Below, piece after piece: positions 1 through 9,255 of a DNA stretch of 64,000 nt. The position numbers were made by a program, and so were the translations under genes. Source of the DNA: Raphanus sativus (lineage: Eukaryota > Streptophyta > Magnoliopsida > Brassicales > Brassicaceae). The notes beneath the pieces were generated by a model that saw only the letters and a list, made by a program, of their open reading frames with translations, was not told where the DNA came from and made no database searches. Within the stretch, counting starts at the first letter, position 1; each line of letters opens with the position of its first letter. The DNA lies in contig NC_079514.1 in assembly GCF_000801105.2 (NCBI RefSeq), positions 18,082,293-18,146,292 of the forward strand, written 5' to 3'.

Positions 1-606
1 TATGTATTTCAAATAATTAATTGCATGTTTATTTTGATATGATATTTAAAAAAGTATTAAAATTTTAAATAAGTATCCTAAATACCCAATTATATATAAA
101 TAAGTATTGCTACCTTATGTTGGTTTTTAAATTTTGTTTTTAAATTTTATTTGGAATATATATATTCCAATATATATGTACTAAACCGATATAACCCATA
201 TCTGAATGTTATATAGTTTATTATATGAATTTTATGATGTATTACAAATTATAATCAAATAAGAAGTGTTATTATTCAATCTTGATCCATACTTGTAAAA
301 TAGAGAATATGACCTATGAGATTCGACATGAAATTCCAAAGTAACTATCTGAATTCGAATGGATGTCCAAACGTCTTACTTGTAACCAAATAGATTAATA
401 CATACATATTATGAGTTATTGCATACATATTAATTTGATTGCTATAAATGTTTTTTCTTTATTTTTACTTATTTTTTCTTCCTTTCATCTACATTTTTGC
501 TTGTTTTTTCTTTATATTTTTTTTAAACTGGTACAAGTATATATATTGAGTGTGTATTATTTTAGTTGTTTGTATACACTCACAAAATAAAATTGATGAA
601 TATCAA
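1..606. other. AT-rich intergenic DNA
   Basis: Low-complexity AT-rich sequence with no ORF of note, no RNA gene and no recognisable transposon end. It leads up to the target-site duplication of the foldback element. Confidence 0.6.
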
Positions 607-615
607 TAAAAAATT

Positions 616-1470
616 GAACAAAACTTAGGTTCACCCCCTAAGTTGAACCTCTACATTCACCCACCAATAAGAATTAGTTAATTGAGATTTGATATCTCTT
701 AAAAAAGGAAACCAAGTAATAATGATTTAATGAAATAAAATTATGTTTTTAGATAAATAAAAAATAGTAGCAATCATAAAAAAATACATTTTTTTAATAT
801 TGATAAATCCGTCAGAAAATACTAAACCCTAAACCCTAAATTATAAACCCTAAACCCTAAGTTCTAAATACTAAACCCTAAACCTTTAGGGAAAGCCTGA
901 ACCCTTGAGCAAATCCTATACCCTAAACCCTTAAATTTAAACCAAACCTTAAATCATAAACTAAATCTTAATCCCTAAATCATAACTTCTAATACTAAAC
1001 CTTAAATCCTAAATTCCAAAATGGTTTATGGTTTAGGATTAAGAGTATATGATTTAATATTTGTCAAAGAGTTTAGGGTTTAGGGTTTAGGGTTTCGTGT
1101 TTAGAATTTAGGGTTTAATATTATGGTTTATGATTAAGGGTTTAGGGTTTAAGATTAACGATTTAGGGTATAGGATTTGCCCAAGGGTTCAGGCTTTCCC
1201 TAAGGGTTTAGGGTTTAGTATTTAGAATTTAAGGTTTAGTATTTAGAATTTAGGGTTTAGGGTTTAGTATTTTTGACCGATTTATCAATACTAAAAAAAA
1301 TATTTTTATAATTGCTACTATTTTTTATTTATCTAAAAACATAATTTTATTTCATTAAATTCTTATTATTTGGTTTCCTTTTTTAAGAGATATCAAATCT
1401 CAATTAACTAATTCCTATTGGTGGGTGAATGTAGAGATTCACCTTAGGGGGTGAAGGTAAGTTTTTTTTC
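616..1470. mobile_element. Foldback Mutator-like MITE (non-autonomous)
   Basis: The 855-bp stretch is almost wholly one inverted repeat. The left arm starts GAACAAAACTTAGG and continues into TTCACCCCCTAAG; the right arm is the imperfect reverse complement, ending in GTGAAGGTAAG plus a T tract and C. The arms meet near 1015-1030. A 9-bp direct repeat, TAAAAAATT, flanks it at 607-615 and 1471-1479, which is the duplication length made by Mutator-superfamily transposases. There is no coding capacity, so it must have been moved in trans. The TIR boundaries are read by eye, and the AT-rich TSD could partly be chance. It could be another foldback family, but the 9-bp TSD with long TIRs favours a MULE. 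Confidence 0.72.
830..1265. repeat. Telomere-like CCCTAAA tracts in inverted orientation
   Basis: About 820-910 carries degenerate CCCTAAA units. About 1070-1265 carries TTTAGGG units in the opposite orientation. They are the inner arms of the foldback element, interspersed with variants such as TTAGAATTTAGG. They match the plant telomere heptamer but are interrupted and palindromic, so this is interstitial repeat inside a transposon and not a chromosome end. Confidence 0.75.
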
Positions 1471-1479
1471 TAAAAAATT

Positions 1480-1809
1480 TCCTTAAGACCCCAAAACATA
1501 GTCATATGACATTGTATATTATCATATCCGAAAAAGAGAAAGAGAAAGTTCACTTGAGTAAATGTGGATATTAATAACATCAGATTATAGCGTTTATGAC
1601 AGTTCTGCTATTGTATACCAACATTGCTCTTTTAATAACGTTTATAAATTTAAAACGCTATGTTTAGTATCGCGGGAAAATAATTTTTTATCTCCGCATT
1701 AATTTGCTAAGTGTATGCGCCTTACTATTGCAGACCCAAAATTAAAAGCTAAAGTTAATGTAAACTATCTCAAATTTTAGTAAAAAAATATTGTTAACCT
1801 TTGACCAGA
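1480..1809. other. Intergenic DNA between two transposons
   Basis: No gene seen. A short inverted pair, TAGCGTTT near 1588 and AAACGCTA near 1654, is visible but too short to name an element. Confidence 0.5.
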
Positions 1810-1814
1810 ATTAT

Positions 1815-2429
1815 TGTTGGTTATTAGGGTTCTAACCCGAATAGTTGTGAATTATATACTTGGATAATGATTGAATCGCGCACGAGGTCACTTTCCTTAA
1901 AGAGTATTTCGACCCTATTCCAAACCTTGGGTTACACGAAATCCCTTTGTAGGATAAGACAATCAAAGTCTCACTCTTGTTCTAGGCTAAGATACAAGAG
2001 TAACAAATAAAACTTTAGTGCTTATATGTGTTTCTTCAAAGATCTTTAATGATCTTTGAACAATGAATCTTTTTATCTCTCTCTCTTTTACTAACTACTA
2101 ATCTCTTCTATTTGTTTCTGATTTTTTCTATATCCATTTGCCAATGCCAACATCTCTTTATATAGAGAGTGAAGAGTTGCAACCAAGAGTTGCAATGGTT
2201 AAACCAAAAGTTGCAAAGGTTAATGAAGAGTTGTAATGGTTAAACCAAAAGTTGCAATGGTTAATGAAGAGTTGCAATGGTTAGATAAAGAGTTACAATG
2301 GTTGATCACCAAGAGTTGCAATAATAAATATGGTCATTCACCAAAGGTTGCAATCACCAATAGTTGCAATGTTTTGTTTTTATAGTTGCAAATGTTCATA
2401 CAAACAATTGCAATGGTTCACTTGAAACA
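1815..2429 (-). repeat. Inverted left LTR of the copia element (truncated)
   Basis: This is the reverse complement of 7041-7653 with very few differences. It lacks the first ~50 bp of the LTR (6991-7040 of the right copy). The LTR TATA box (CTCTATATAAAGAG on its own strand, here near 2155-2170) points leftward, out of the element, so this LTR cannot drive the gag-pol region beside it. It includes the tandem ~21-bp U3 motifs around TTGCAACTCTT. Confidence 0.88.
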
Positions 2430-2456
2430 ATCTTAAAGAGTATTCTCTTGTGAATT

Positions 2457-5400
2457 ATGACTGGTGTATCGGTGCGAGAGATGACCTCAAAGTTTGGAAA
2501 GTTAGATAAATTTGAGGGAGTTGATTTCCGAAGATGGCAAAAGAAGATGCATTTTCTCCTCACAAATCTGAATGTAGTGTATGTTCTAAGTATGCCTAAG
2601 CCTACTATACCGGAGGATGCTGAGAACGAGTCTTTGGATGAGACAAGGAAGCAACAAAAATGGGAAAACGACGATTACATATGCCGTGGCCATATTCTCA
2701 ACGGTATGTCAGATCCTCTCTTTGATGTTTATCAGAATGTCGAATCCGCAAAAGAGTTGTGGGATGCGTTAGAATCAAAGTACATGGCTGAGGATGCTTC
2801 TAGTAAGAAGTTCCTTGTTAGTAATTTTAATAATTACAAGATGTCTGATTCTAGGCCAGTTATGGAGCAATACAATGAATTGCTTCGTATACTAGGTCAA
2901 TTTGCACAACACAACATGAAGATGGATGAATCCATCTCAGTATCGAGTATCATCGATAAGTTGCCACCTTCATGGAAAGATTTTAAACACATGTTAAAAC
3001 ATAAAAAGGAAGAGTTGTCTCTTGTACAACTTGGTAGCCATTTGCGCATAGAGGATTCTCTAAGAACGCAAGAGGGAGAAAAACCCAAAAATAATGTGGC
3101 TAGTACTTCTTCCATCAATATGATTGAGGAAGGTGTGAGTTCTAAGAATAAGAATAAGAGGAAACACTCTTTTAATAACAACACTTACAATGGATCTAAC
3201 AAAAAGTTTAAGAGCATTTGTTGGAATTGTAACAAGCCGAGTCACTTAAGTCGTGACTGCCGAGCAGGGAAGGATAAGAATAAAACGGGACAAAACCGTT
3301 TGGGACAAGTGTCTAAGGACCAAGGTCCATCCACTCATCAAGGTCAAATCTCTGATTTTAAACCATATGTTAATGTGAATTATGTATCAAAGATTTATGA
3401 GGCATTTTATGTGCAGGATGATGAAGTGGCATGGTGGATTGACTCGGGTGCAACAACACATGTTTGCAAGGATCGTGAATGGTTCACTACATATGAGCAA
3501 GTTCAAGATGGATCCGTACTTCATATGGGAAACGAGTCAACTACCCCTATCCTAGGTCGTGGAAAAGTGGTGTTAGAGTTTAGTTCTGGAAAAACCCTTG
3601 ATCTCAAGGATGTACTTCATGTACCTGGAATTAGGAAAAACTTAGTCTCTGGTAGTGTTTTAAATAAATGTGGTTTTAAACAAGTGTATGAATCTGATAA
3701 GTATATCTTATCAAAGTGTGGTGTATTTGTTGGATTTGGATATTTCTGTAATGGAATGTTTATGCTTAATATTAATAAAGTTGTCAATTCTGTTTATATG
3801 TCAAGTTCTAGAAAAAATGATAGTTCTTTGTGGCATGCTAGATTAGGCCATGTACATTATAATCGTATGATTAATATGTCTAAAGAAGGGTTAATTCCAA
3901 CTTTTGATATAAATTTAGAAAAATGTAGTACTTGTATGTTAACAAAAATAATTAGGCAACCATTTAAAAGCATTGAAAGAAATTCCGTAGTGCTAGGACT
4001 TATTCGTAGTGATCTATGTGATTTGCATGCTACACCATCTTTAGGAAACAAGAAGTATTTTGCAACTTTCATAGATGATTATTCTCGTTTCTGTTATGTA
4101 TATTTATTACATGCTAAAGATGAGGCCCTAGATAAATTTAAGATTTATAAAACTGAAGTTGAATTAGAACAAAATGGTTTGATTAAGAAGTTACGCACTG
4201 ATAGAGGTGGAGAGTATTATGATCCTGTATATTTTCAGTCTGTAGGCATTATACATGAAACTACAGCTCCGTATACACCACAACAAAATGGTGTATCAGA
4301 AAGGAAAAATAGAATCCTAAAAGAAATGGTTAATTCCATGTTATCTTACTCGGGATTAAGTGACGGATTTTGGGGTGAAGCCATGTTAACGGCTTGTTAT
4401 TTATTAAATAGAGTTCCTAATAAAAAGAATAAAATTACCTCTTATGAACTTTGGTATAAGAGAAAACCAAATTTGAATTATCTTCGAGTTTGGGGATGTA
4501 GGGCTGTTGTAAGACTACCCCAACCCAAGATTAAAACCTTGGGAGAGAGAGGTATTGATTGCATTTTTATTGGATATGCAGAGCATTCCAAAGCTTATAG
4601 GTTTTATGTAATAGAACCTAATGATTCAGTAGCAGTTCATACTGTAATTGAATCAAGAGATGCAATATTTGATGAAAATCGTTTTTCATCTATACCTATA
4701 CCAAAGGATTTAGTTCCAAGTTCAAGTGGAACTAATAAAGGAGCTGAAACTTTTGTGCCTCCTGACATGTCACCTATGCTCCGTAGGAGCAAGCGAGGAA
4801 GGATTGAGAAATCATTTGGTCCTGATTTTCAAACATATTTAGTTGAAGGATCAAGAGATGAGATTGGTTTCCAACATTCATATTGTTATCATATTGATAA
4901 TGATCCAAGAACTTATAGTGAGGCTATGAAGTCTCAAGATGTTGTTTTTTGGAAAGAAGCGATAAATGATGAGATGGACTCCATCATGGGAAACAATACT
5001 TGGATTTTATTGGATCTCCCACCTGGTTGCAAGCCTTTAGGCTGCAAATGGATCTTCAAAAGGAAGATGAAAGTTGATGGAACAATAGACAAGTTTAAAG
5101 CACGATTAGTTATTCAAGGCTTTAAACAAAGGGAAGATATTGATTATTTCGATACATATGCTCCAGTCGCTAGGATCTCTTCTATAAGATTATTAATTGC
5201 TCTGGCAGCAATTAAAAACCTTGTGATTCACCAAATGGATGTTAAGACAGCGTTCTTAAATGGTATTTTAGAAGAAGAGGTGTATATGAAGCAACCAGAA
5301 GGTTTTATTATGCCTGGTAATGAGCATAAGGTGTGTAAATTGATCAAATCATTGTATGGGCTAAAGCAAGCACCTAAGCAGTGGCATCAAAGGTTTGATG

Positions 5401-6387
5401 AGGTTGTCTTATCAAATGGTTTTAAGTTAAACCAAGCAGATAAGTGTTTATATAGCAAATTTGATGAATCTGGAAACGGAGTTACTCATTTGCTTGTATG
5501 TTGATGACATGTTAATCTTTGGTACTGACCTTAGACAAGTAGAGCTTACAAAAGTATTTTTGTCATCAAATTTTGCAATGAAAGATATGGGAGAGGCGGA
5601 TGTGATTCTTGGAATTAGAATCAAACGTGAACACGAAGGACTATCTTTGACACAATCTCATTACATTGAGAAAGTTCTTAAGAAGTACAATTGTGAGAAT
5701 TTTTCTCCAATGAGCACTCCCATGGATCCGAGTGTGAAGCTTATGCCTAATACAGGACAAGCAGTATCACAACTCGAGTATTCGCAAGTTATTGGCTGCT
5801 TAATGTATGCCATGACGAGCACTAGGCCAGATATAGCTTACGCTGTAGGGAGGTTGAGTAGATACACTAATAATCCTAGTACTCAACATTGGCAAGCCTT
5901 AAAAAGAGTGCTCAAGTATTTGAAAGGAACCATTAGTTATGGTTTGACATATGTCGGATTTCCTTCGGTGCTAAAAGGATATTCAGATGCAAGTTGGATT
6001 ACCAACATAGAAGATCATTCTTCTACAAGTGGTTGGGTGTTTTTGCTTGGGGGAGGTGCCATTTCATGGGCTTCCAAGAAGCAAACTTGCATTACAAGTT
6101 CGACTATGGAGTCGGAATTCGTAGCATTAGCAGCTGCTGGTAAAGAGGCAGAATGGCTAAGAAATTTAGTGTACGATATTCCATTGTGGCCGAAACCAGT
6201 ATCACCAATTTCTATCCATTGTGATAGTCAAGCTACATTGGCTAAGGCCTATAGCCAAGTGTATAATGGTAAGTCTAGACACCTGGGCGTTAGACATAGC
6301 GCAGTACGTGAGCTGATCACTCACGGTGTGATTACGATAGAGTTTGTTCGGTCTCAACAAAATTTAGCTGATCATTTGACGAAATGA
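2457..6387 (+). pseudogene. Ty1/copia gag-pol polyprotein, frameshifted in the reverse transcriptase
   Basis: The copia domain order is visible. Gag is followed by a CCHC zinc knuckle (CWNCNKPSHLSRDC, ~3220-3262), an aspartic protease (WIDSGATTH, ~3435), the integrase HHCC region (HARLGH, CSTC, ~3835-3945), integrase core acidic residues (FIDDYSR, ~4070; E within NGVSERKN, ~4300), the reverse transcriptase, and an RNase H domain that runs to 6387. Integrase before reverse transcriptase defines copia and not gypsy. The first reading frame runs 2457-5504 and the second 5461-6387. The switch falls at about 5480-5490, just upstream of the YVDD active-site motif, and looks like a one-base indel. 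Everything else is open, so the break is probably young. Because its left LTR is inverted, it has no LTR promoter directed through it. Confidence 0.92.
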
Positions 6388-6535
6388 TTAGCTAGGGACT
6401 TAGTGATTAAGTCTGTTAAAGGGATGGGTGTAAAGTCCATTTGAAATCTTTAATTGTGGGATACCCAATTCCCCTCTAATACGACGTTAGAGGCTGAATT
6501 CAATGTGGAAAGCCTACACTTAAAAATTGAAGCAC

Positions 6536-6559
6536 ATTATTATTATTATTATTATTATT
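6536..6559. repeat. (ATT)n microsatellite
   Basis: About eight uninterrupted ATT units lie between the end of the copia pol region and its 3' LTR. Confidence 0.9.
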
Positions 6560-6990
6560 CATCCCAAGGTATGTGCTTGGACCTGCAAGAAAGAGATATG
6601 TTGAAATATTATTCTTAATAAATACTTTGAAAAAATGCATTTGCAGGTGCATGACTGAAAGTATTTACCTATATGAGTGTGAAGTGATGCCGCTTCAATA
6701 AGCTGGGACTTGGCTTTGTATGCGCTCAAGAATGGATAGGGACACATGGCTTATAATAGTGTCAAGTATAAACATTTAGAGTGGTGTGGAAACACATGTG
6801 TGTATTATCTTCATGTGCCCAAAATGGGTCGAAGGATTCAATCCGTAGGACATCTTGATTCTCGGACATTTGGAATGTGTAGTACACTAAGATGGAAATT
6901 CAATTCTTCGAACATTTTCATTTATGCATGAGTTTGATATATGTATAATTTATTTAATGAATCTATGATTACACTTAAATGGGGGAAGAA

Positions 6991-7653
6991 TGTTATATAT
7001 TTAAGTGAATAGGTGTAATGTTTTAAGTGAATAGGTGTAATGTTTCAAGTGAACCATTGCAATTGTTTGTATGAACAGTTGCAACTATAAAAACAAAACA
7101 TTGCAACTATTGGTGATTGCAACCTTTGGTGAATGACCATATTTATTATTGCAACTCTTGGTGATCAACCATTGTAACTCTTTATCTAACCATTGCAACT
7201 CTTCATTAACCATTGCAACTTTTGGTTTAACCATTACAACTCTTCATTAACCTTTGCAACTTTTGGTTTAACCATTGCAACTCTTGGTTGCAACTCTTCA
7301 CTCTCTATATAAAGAGATGTTGGCATTGGCAAATGGATATAGAAAAAATCAGAAACAAATAGAAGAGATTAGTAGTTAGTAAAAGAGAGAGAGAAAAAGA
7401 TTCATTGTTCAAAGATCATTAAAGATCTTTGAAGAAACACATATAAGCACTAAAGCTTTATTTGTTACTCTTGTATCTTAGCCTAGAACAAGAGTGAGAC
7501 TTTGATTGTCTTATCCTACAAAGGGATTTCGTGTAACCCAAGGTTTGGAATAGGGTCGAAATACTCTTTAAGGAAAGTGACCTCGTGCGCGATTCAATCA
7601 TTATCCAAGTATATAATTCACAACTATTCGGGTTAGAACCCTAATAACCAACA
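6991..7653 (+). repeat. 3' LTR of the copia element
   Basis: A 663-bp LTR starting TG right after the purine tract and ending CA (CCAACA). Positions 7000-7042 hold a small tandem duplication of TTAAGTGAATAGGTGTAATG. The U3 part (about 7060-7290) is a run of ~21-bp degenerate units alternating TTGCAACTCTT and TTGGTTTAACCA. A TATA box (CTATATAAAGAG) sits near 7303-7315 and would start transcription rightward into 7.4 kb and beyond. Confidence 0.87.
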
Positions 7654-7659
7654 ATTATA

Positions 7660-8560
7660 CACACAAAAAATCATTTCTCTCCTCTATCACATTAGGAGAA
7701 ATCAGCAGATGAAAGAAGCTCGTAGTCGTCGTCACGTCGAAGCTCGCAATCCATCGCAGAGTTCGTGACCAAACCTTCTATGGCGCGTTCTTGCTTCACA
7801 ACTGGCATCTCCATCTTGTTCCGTTCTCGTAGTCACCGGAATCATGCCTCAGCGTCGGAATCATACCTCACCGTTCTCGTCGTCATGGGAATCTCACCAT
7901 CGCTATTAAGCTTGTGAGTGTTTCAATAGATAAAGACTGAAATTTTTTTCTGTTCAAAGTTGATTTTTTAATTGATGTTGTTGCAGGAAAGTGTGAATAC
8001 TGTGTATGTCCAGAAACGGAAGGACGGCGTCGGATAATACCAGAGCTATTCGTGTTTATAATGTTTTTTCTGTGTTTCCTTTCTCAGTTCTGAACGATGC
8101 AATAACATTGATTTATCAGGAACATGGGACTGGTAAGTTAAAGAGCTTTGACTTGATTCTTAATAAACTTAATGGATTTCATGAGTTTTTTGACTTTTTC
8201 ACCTTGTGATCACCAATCTATCTACATTCTTGGGTTTATGTTGTTTGTTTGCTGCTGTTTTCATTGTTGCATCGTTGGTGGGTGACAATGCTTCAGATAA
8301 TAGAGTACCTGCTTGCGAGTGATTTATTAGTGAGTCCTTTTCTGTATCAGACTTAGTAAGATTTTTTGTATAAGATCGTTTTTATAATGGACACGTGGCA
8401 TAAAAATCTATAGGCGAAGTGAAAACTTTCGAAAAAATAAAATTGAAACCTAATTAAACAAAATCCAAATCGAAAATACTGTTAAGCAAATAATAGTATG
8501 ACAAGTGTCAATTTTTGCCCGAAAGAGAGAAAAACTCTATTTTATTAATATAGAAGATAA
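7660..8560 (-). mobile_element. Possible Helitron remnant (5' terminus on the minus strand) with gene-like filler
   Basis: Read on the minus strand, the sequence beginning near 8555 (TCTTCTATATTAATAAAATAG followed shortly by TTGACACTTGTCA) resembles Brassicaceae Helitron 5' ends, which begin TC and have an early TATTAATAAA tract. No 3' hairpin with CTRR end was found to the left, so the element is probably truncated or cut by the copia insertion. The interior (7710-8215) has GC-richer, gene-like sequence with a possible intron (GTGAGT near 7913, GCAG near 7985) and a 67-codon ORF at 8006-8209. No family could be named for it with confidence. Confidence 0.4.
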
Positions 8561-9255
8561 AAGATTATGTATAATACTTAGATCAATAGATCGAGCTTTT
8601 ATTCAGTTTAGCGAATTATATATTCGCATAGGCCATTTGTAGTGTTTTTCAGCTCAAAATCAAAGCTTTTCTTCATGGTTTTATCTTGAGTTGAGTTTTA
8701 ATAATCTTTACTCTCATCCTTCTGGGTCGAACTTGTTTTATCCGTTAGACAAACTTGTCTCTTGATTTTGATTTGGAATCAATCTTCGTCAATCATAAGC
8801 GAAGTATCCAAGATGATCAAGATTCAAGATTTAGATTATCCTTTGGTGATTCGTTGCAGAGCTTAGAGAAGTTGGATAAAGCTCTACCGATCGGAAAAGG
8901 AAACCTTGAAGATTAACGTCAATCGAAAGATATATCACCGTCTCTTGCATCTTGGTTCTCGATGTAATGGTGGGACGCTACGTGCCACTGCCACGCCTTT
9001 GGAAATCCTTCACTCTTTGTTTCAGGTGGGTTTATTAAAAGAAACTATTTTGAGTTTGGACTGCTTGTAATGTTGGGCTTGATTTAAATAAAACGAAAAA
9101 GTCTTGACAGTAAAAAAAAAAGGTTTAACAATCCTCAACTCTTTCCACTTGTACATATCTCCCCTAAACCCATTGGCGCCGATAATTAGGGCTTTTGATT
9201 TTCTCCCCACCCAAAAATACCTCCGGCCATAAACCTCGGAGATTCGTATGAAACC
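8561..9255. promoter_or_regulatory. Upstream region of OSB3
   Basis: No gene seen. It should contain the OSB3 promoter and 5' UTR. No clear TATA box stands out close to the start codon; the CT-rich tract at 9150-9240 is consistent with a transcribed leader. Confidence 0.4.

Larger units (their letters stand above)
1810..7658 (+). mobile_element. Ty1/copia element with LTRs in inverted orientation
   Basis: A copia coding region (+) lies between two LTR copies that are reverse complements of each other, unlike the direct repeats expected. The right LTR is in the correct place: it follows the purine tract GGGGGAAGA at 6981-6989 and starts TGTTATAT at 6991. The left copy is flipped, so both outer ends of the composite are the LTR 3' end (TGTTGG at 1815 and CCAACA at 7653). 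A 5-bp direct repeat ATTAT at 1810-1814 and 7654-7658 flanks the whole unit, the duplication length of copia integrases. No tRNA-Met primer-binding motif (TGGTATCAGAGC) is seen between the left LTR and the first ATG. The copy therefore lacks a correctly oriented 5' LTR and a PBS, and should be unable to replicate by itself. Confidence 0.85.

Noticed and set aside
830..1265. Telomeric repeats as a sign of a chromosome end
   Set aside because: The tracts are short, degenerate, palindromic and bounded by transposon TIRs and a TSD, with genes on the far side.
8006..8209. 67-codon ORF with a slight likeness to the histone H4 segment around RDAVTY
   Set aside because: Only about eight scattered residues match and spacing differs. 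Not enough to call a histone fragment.
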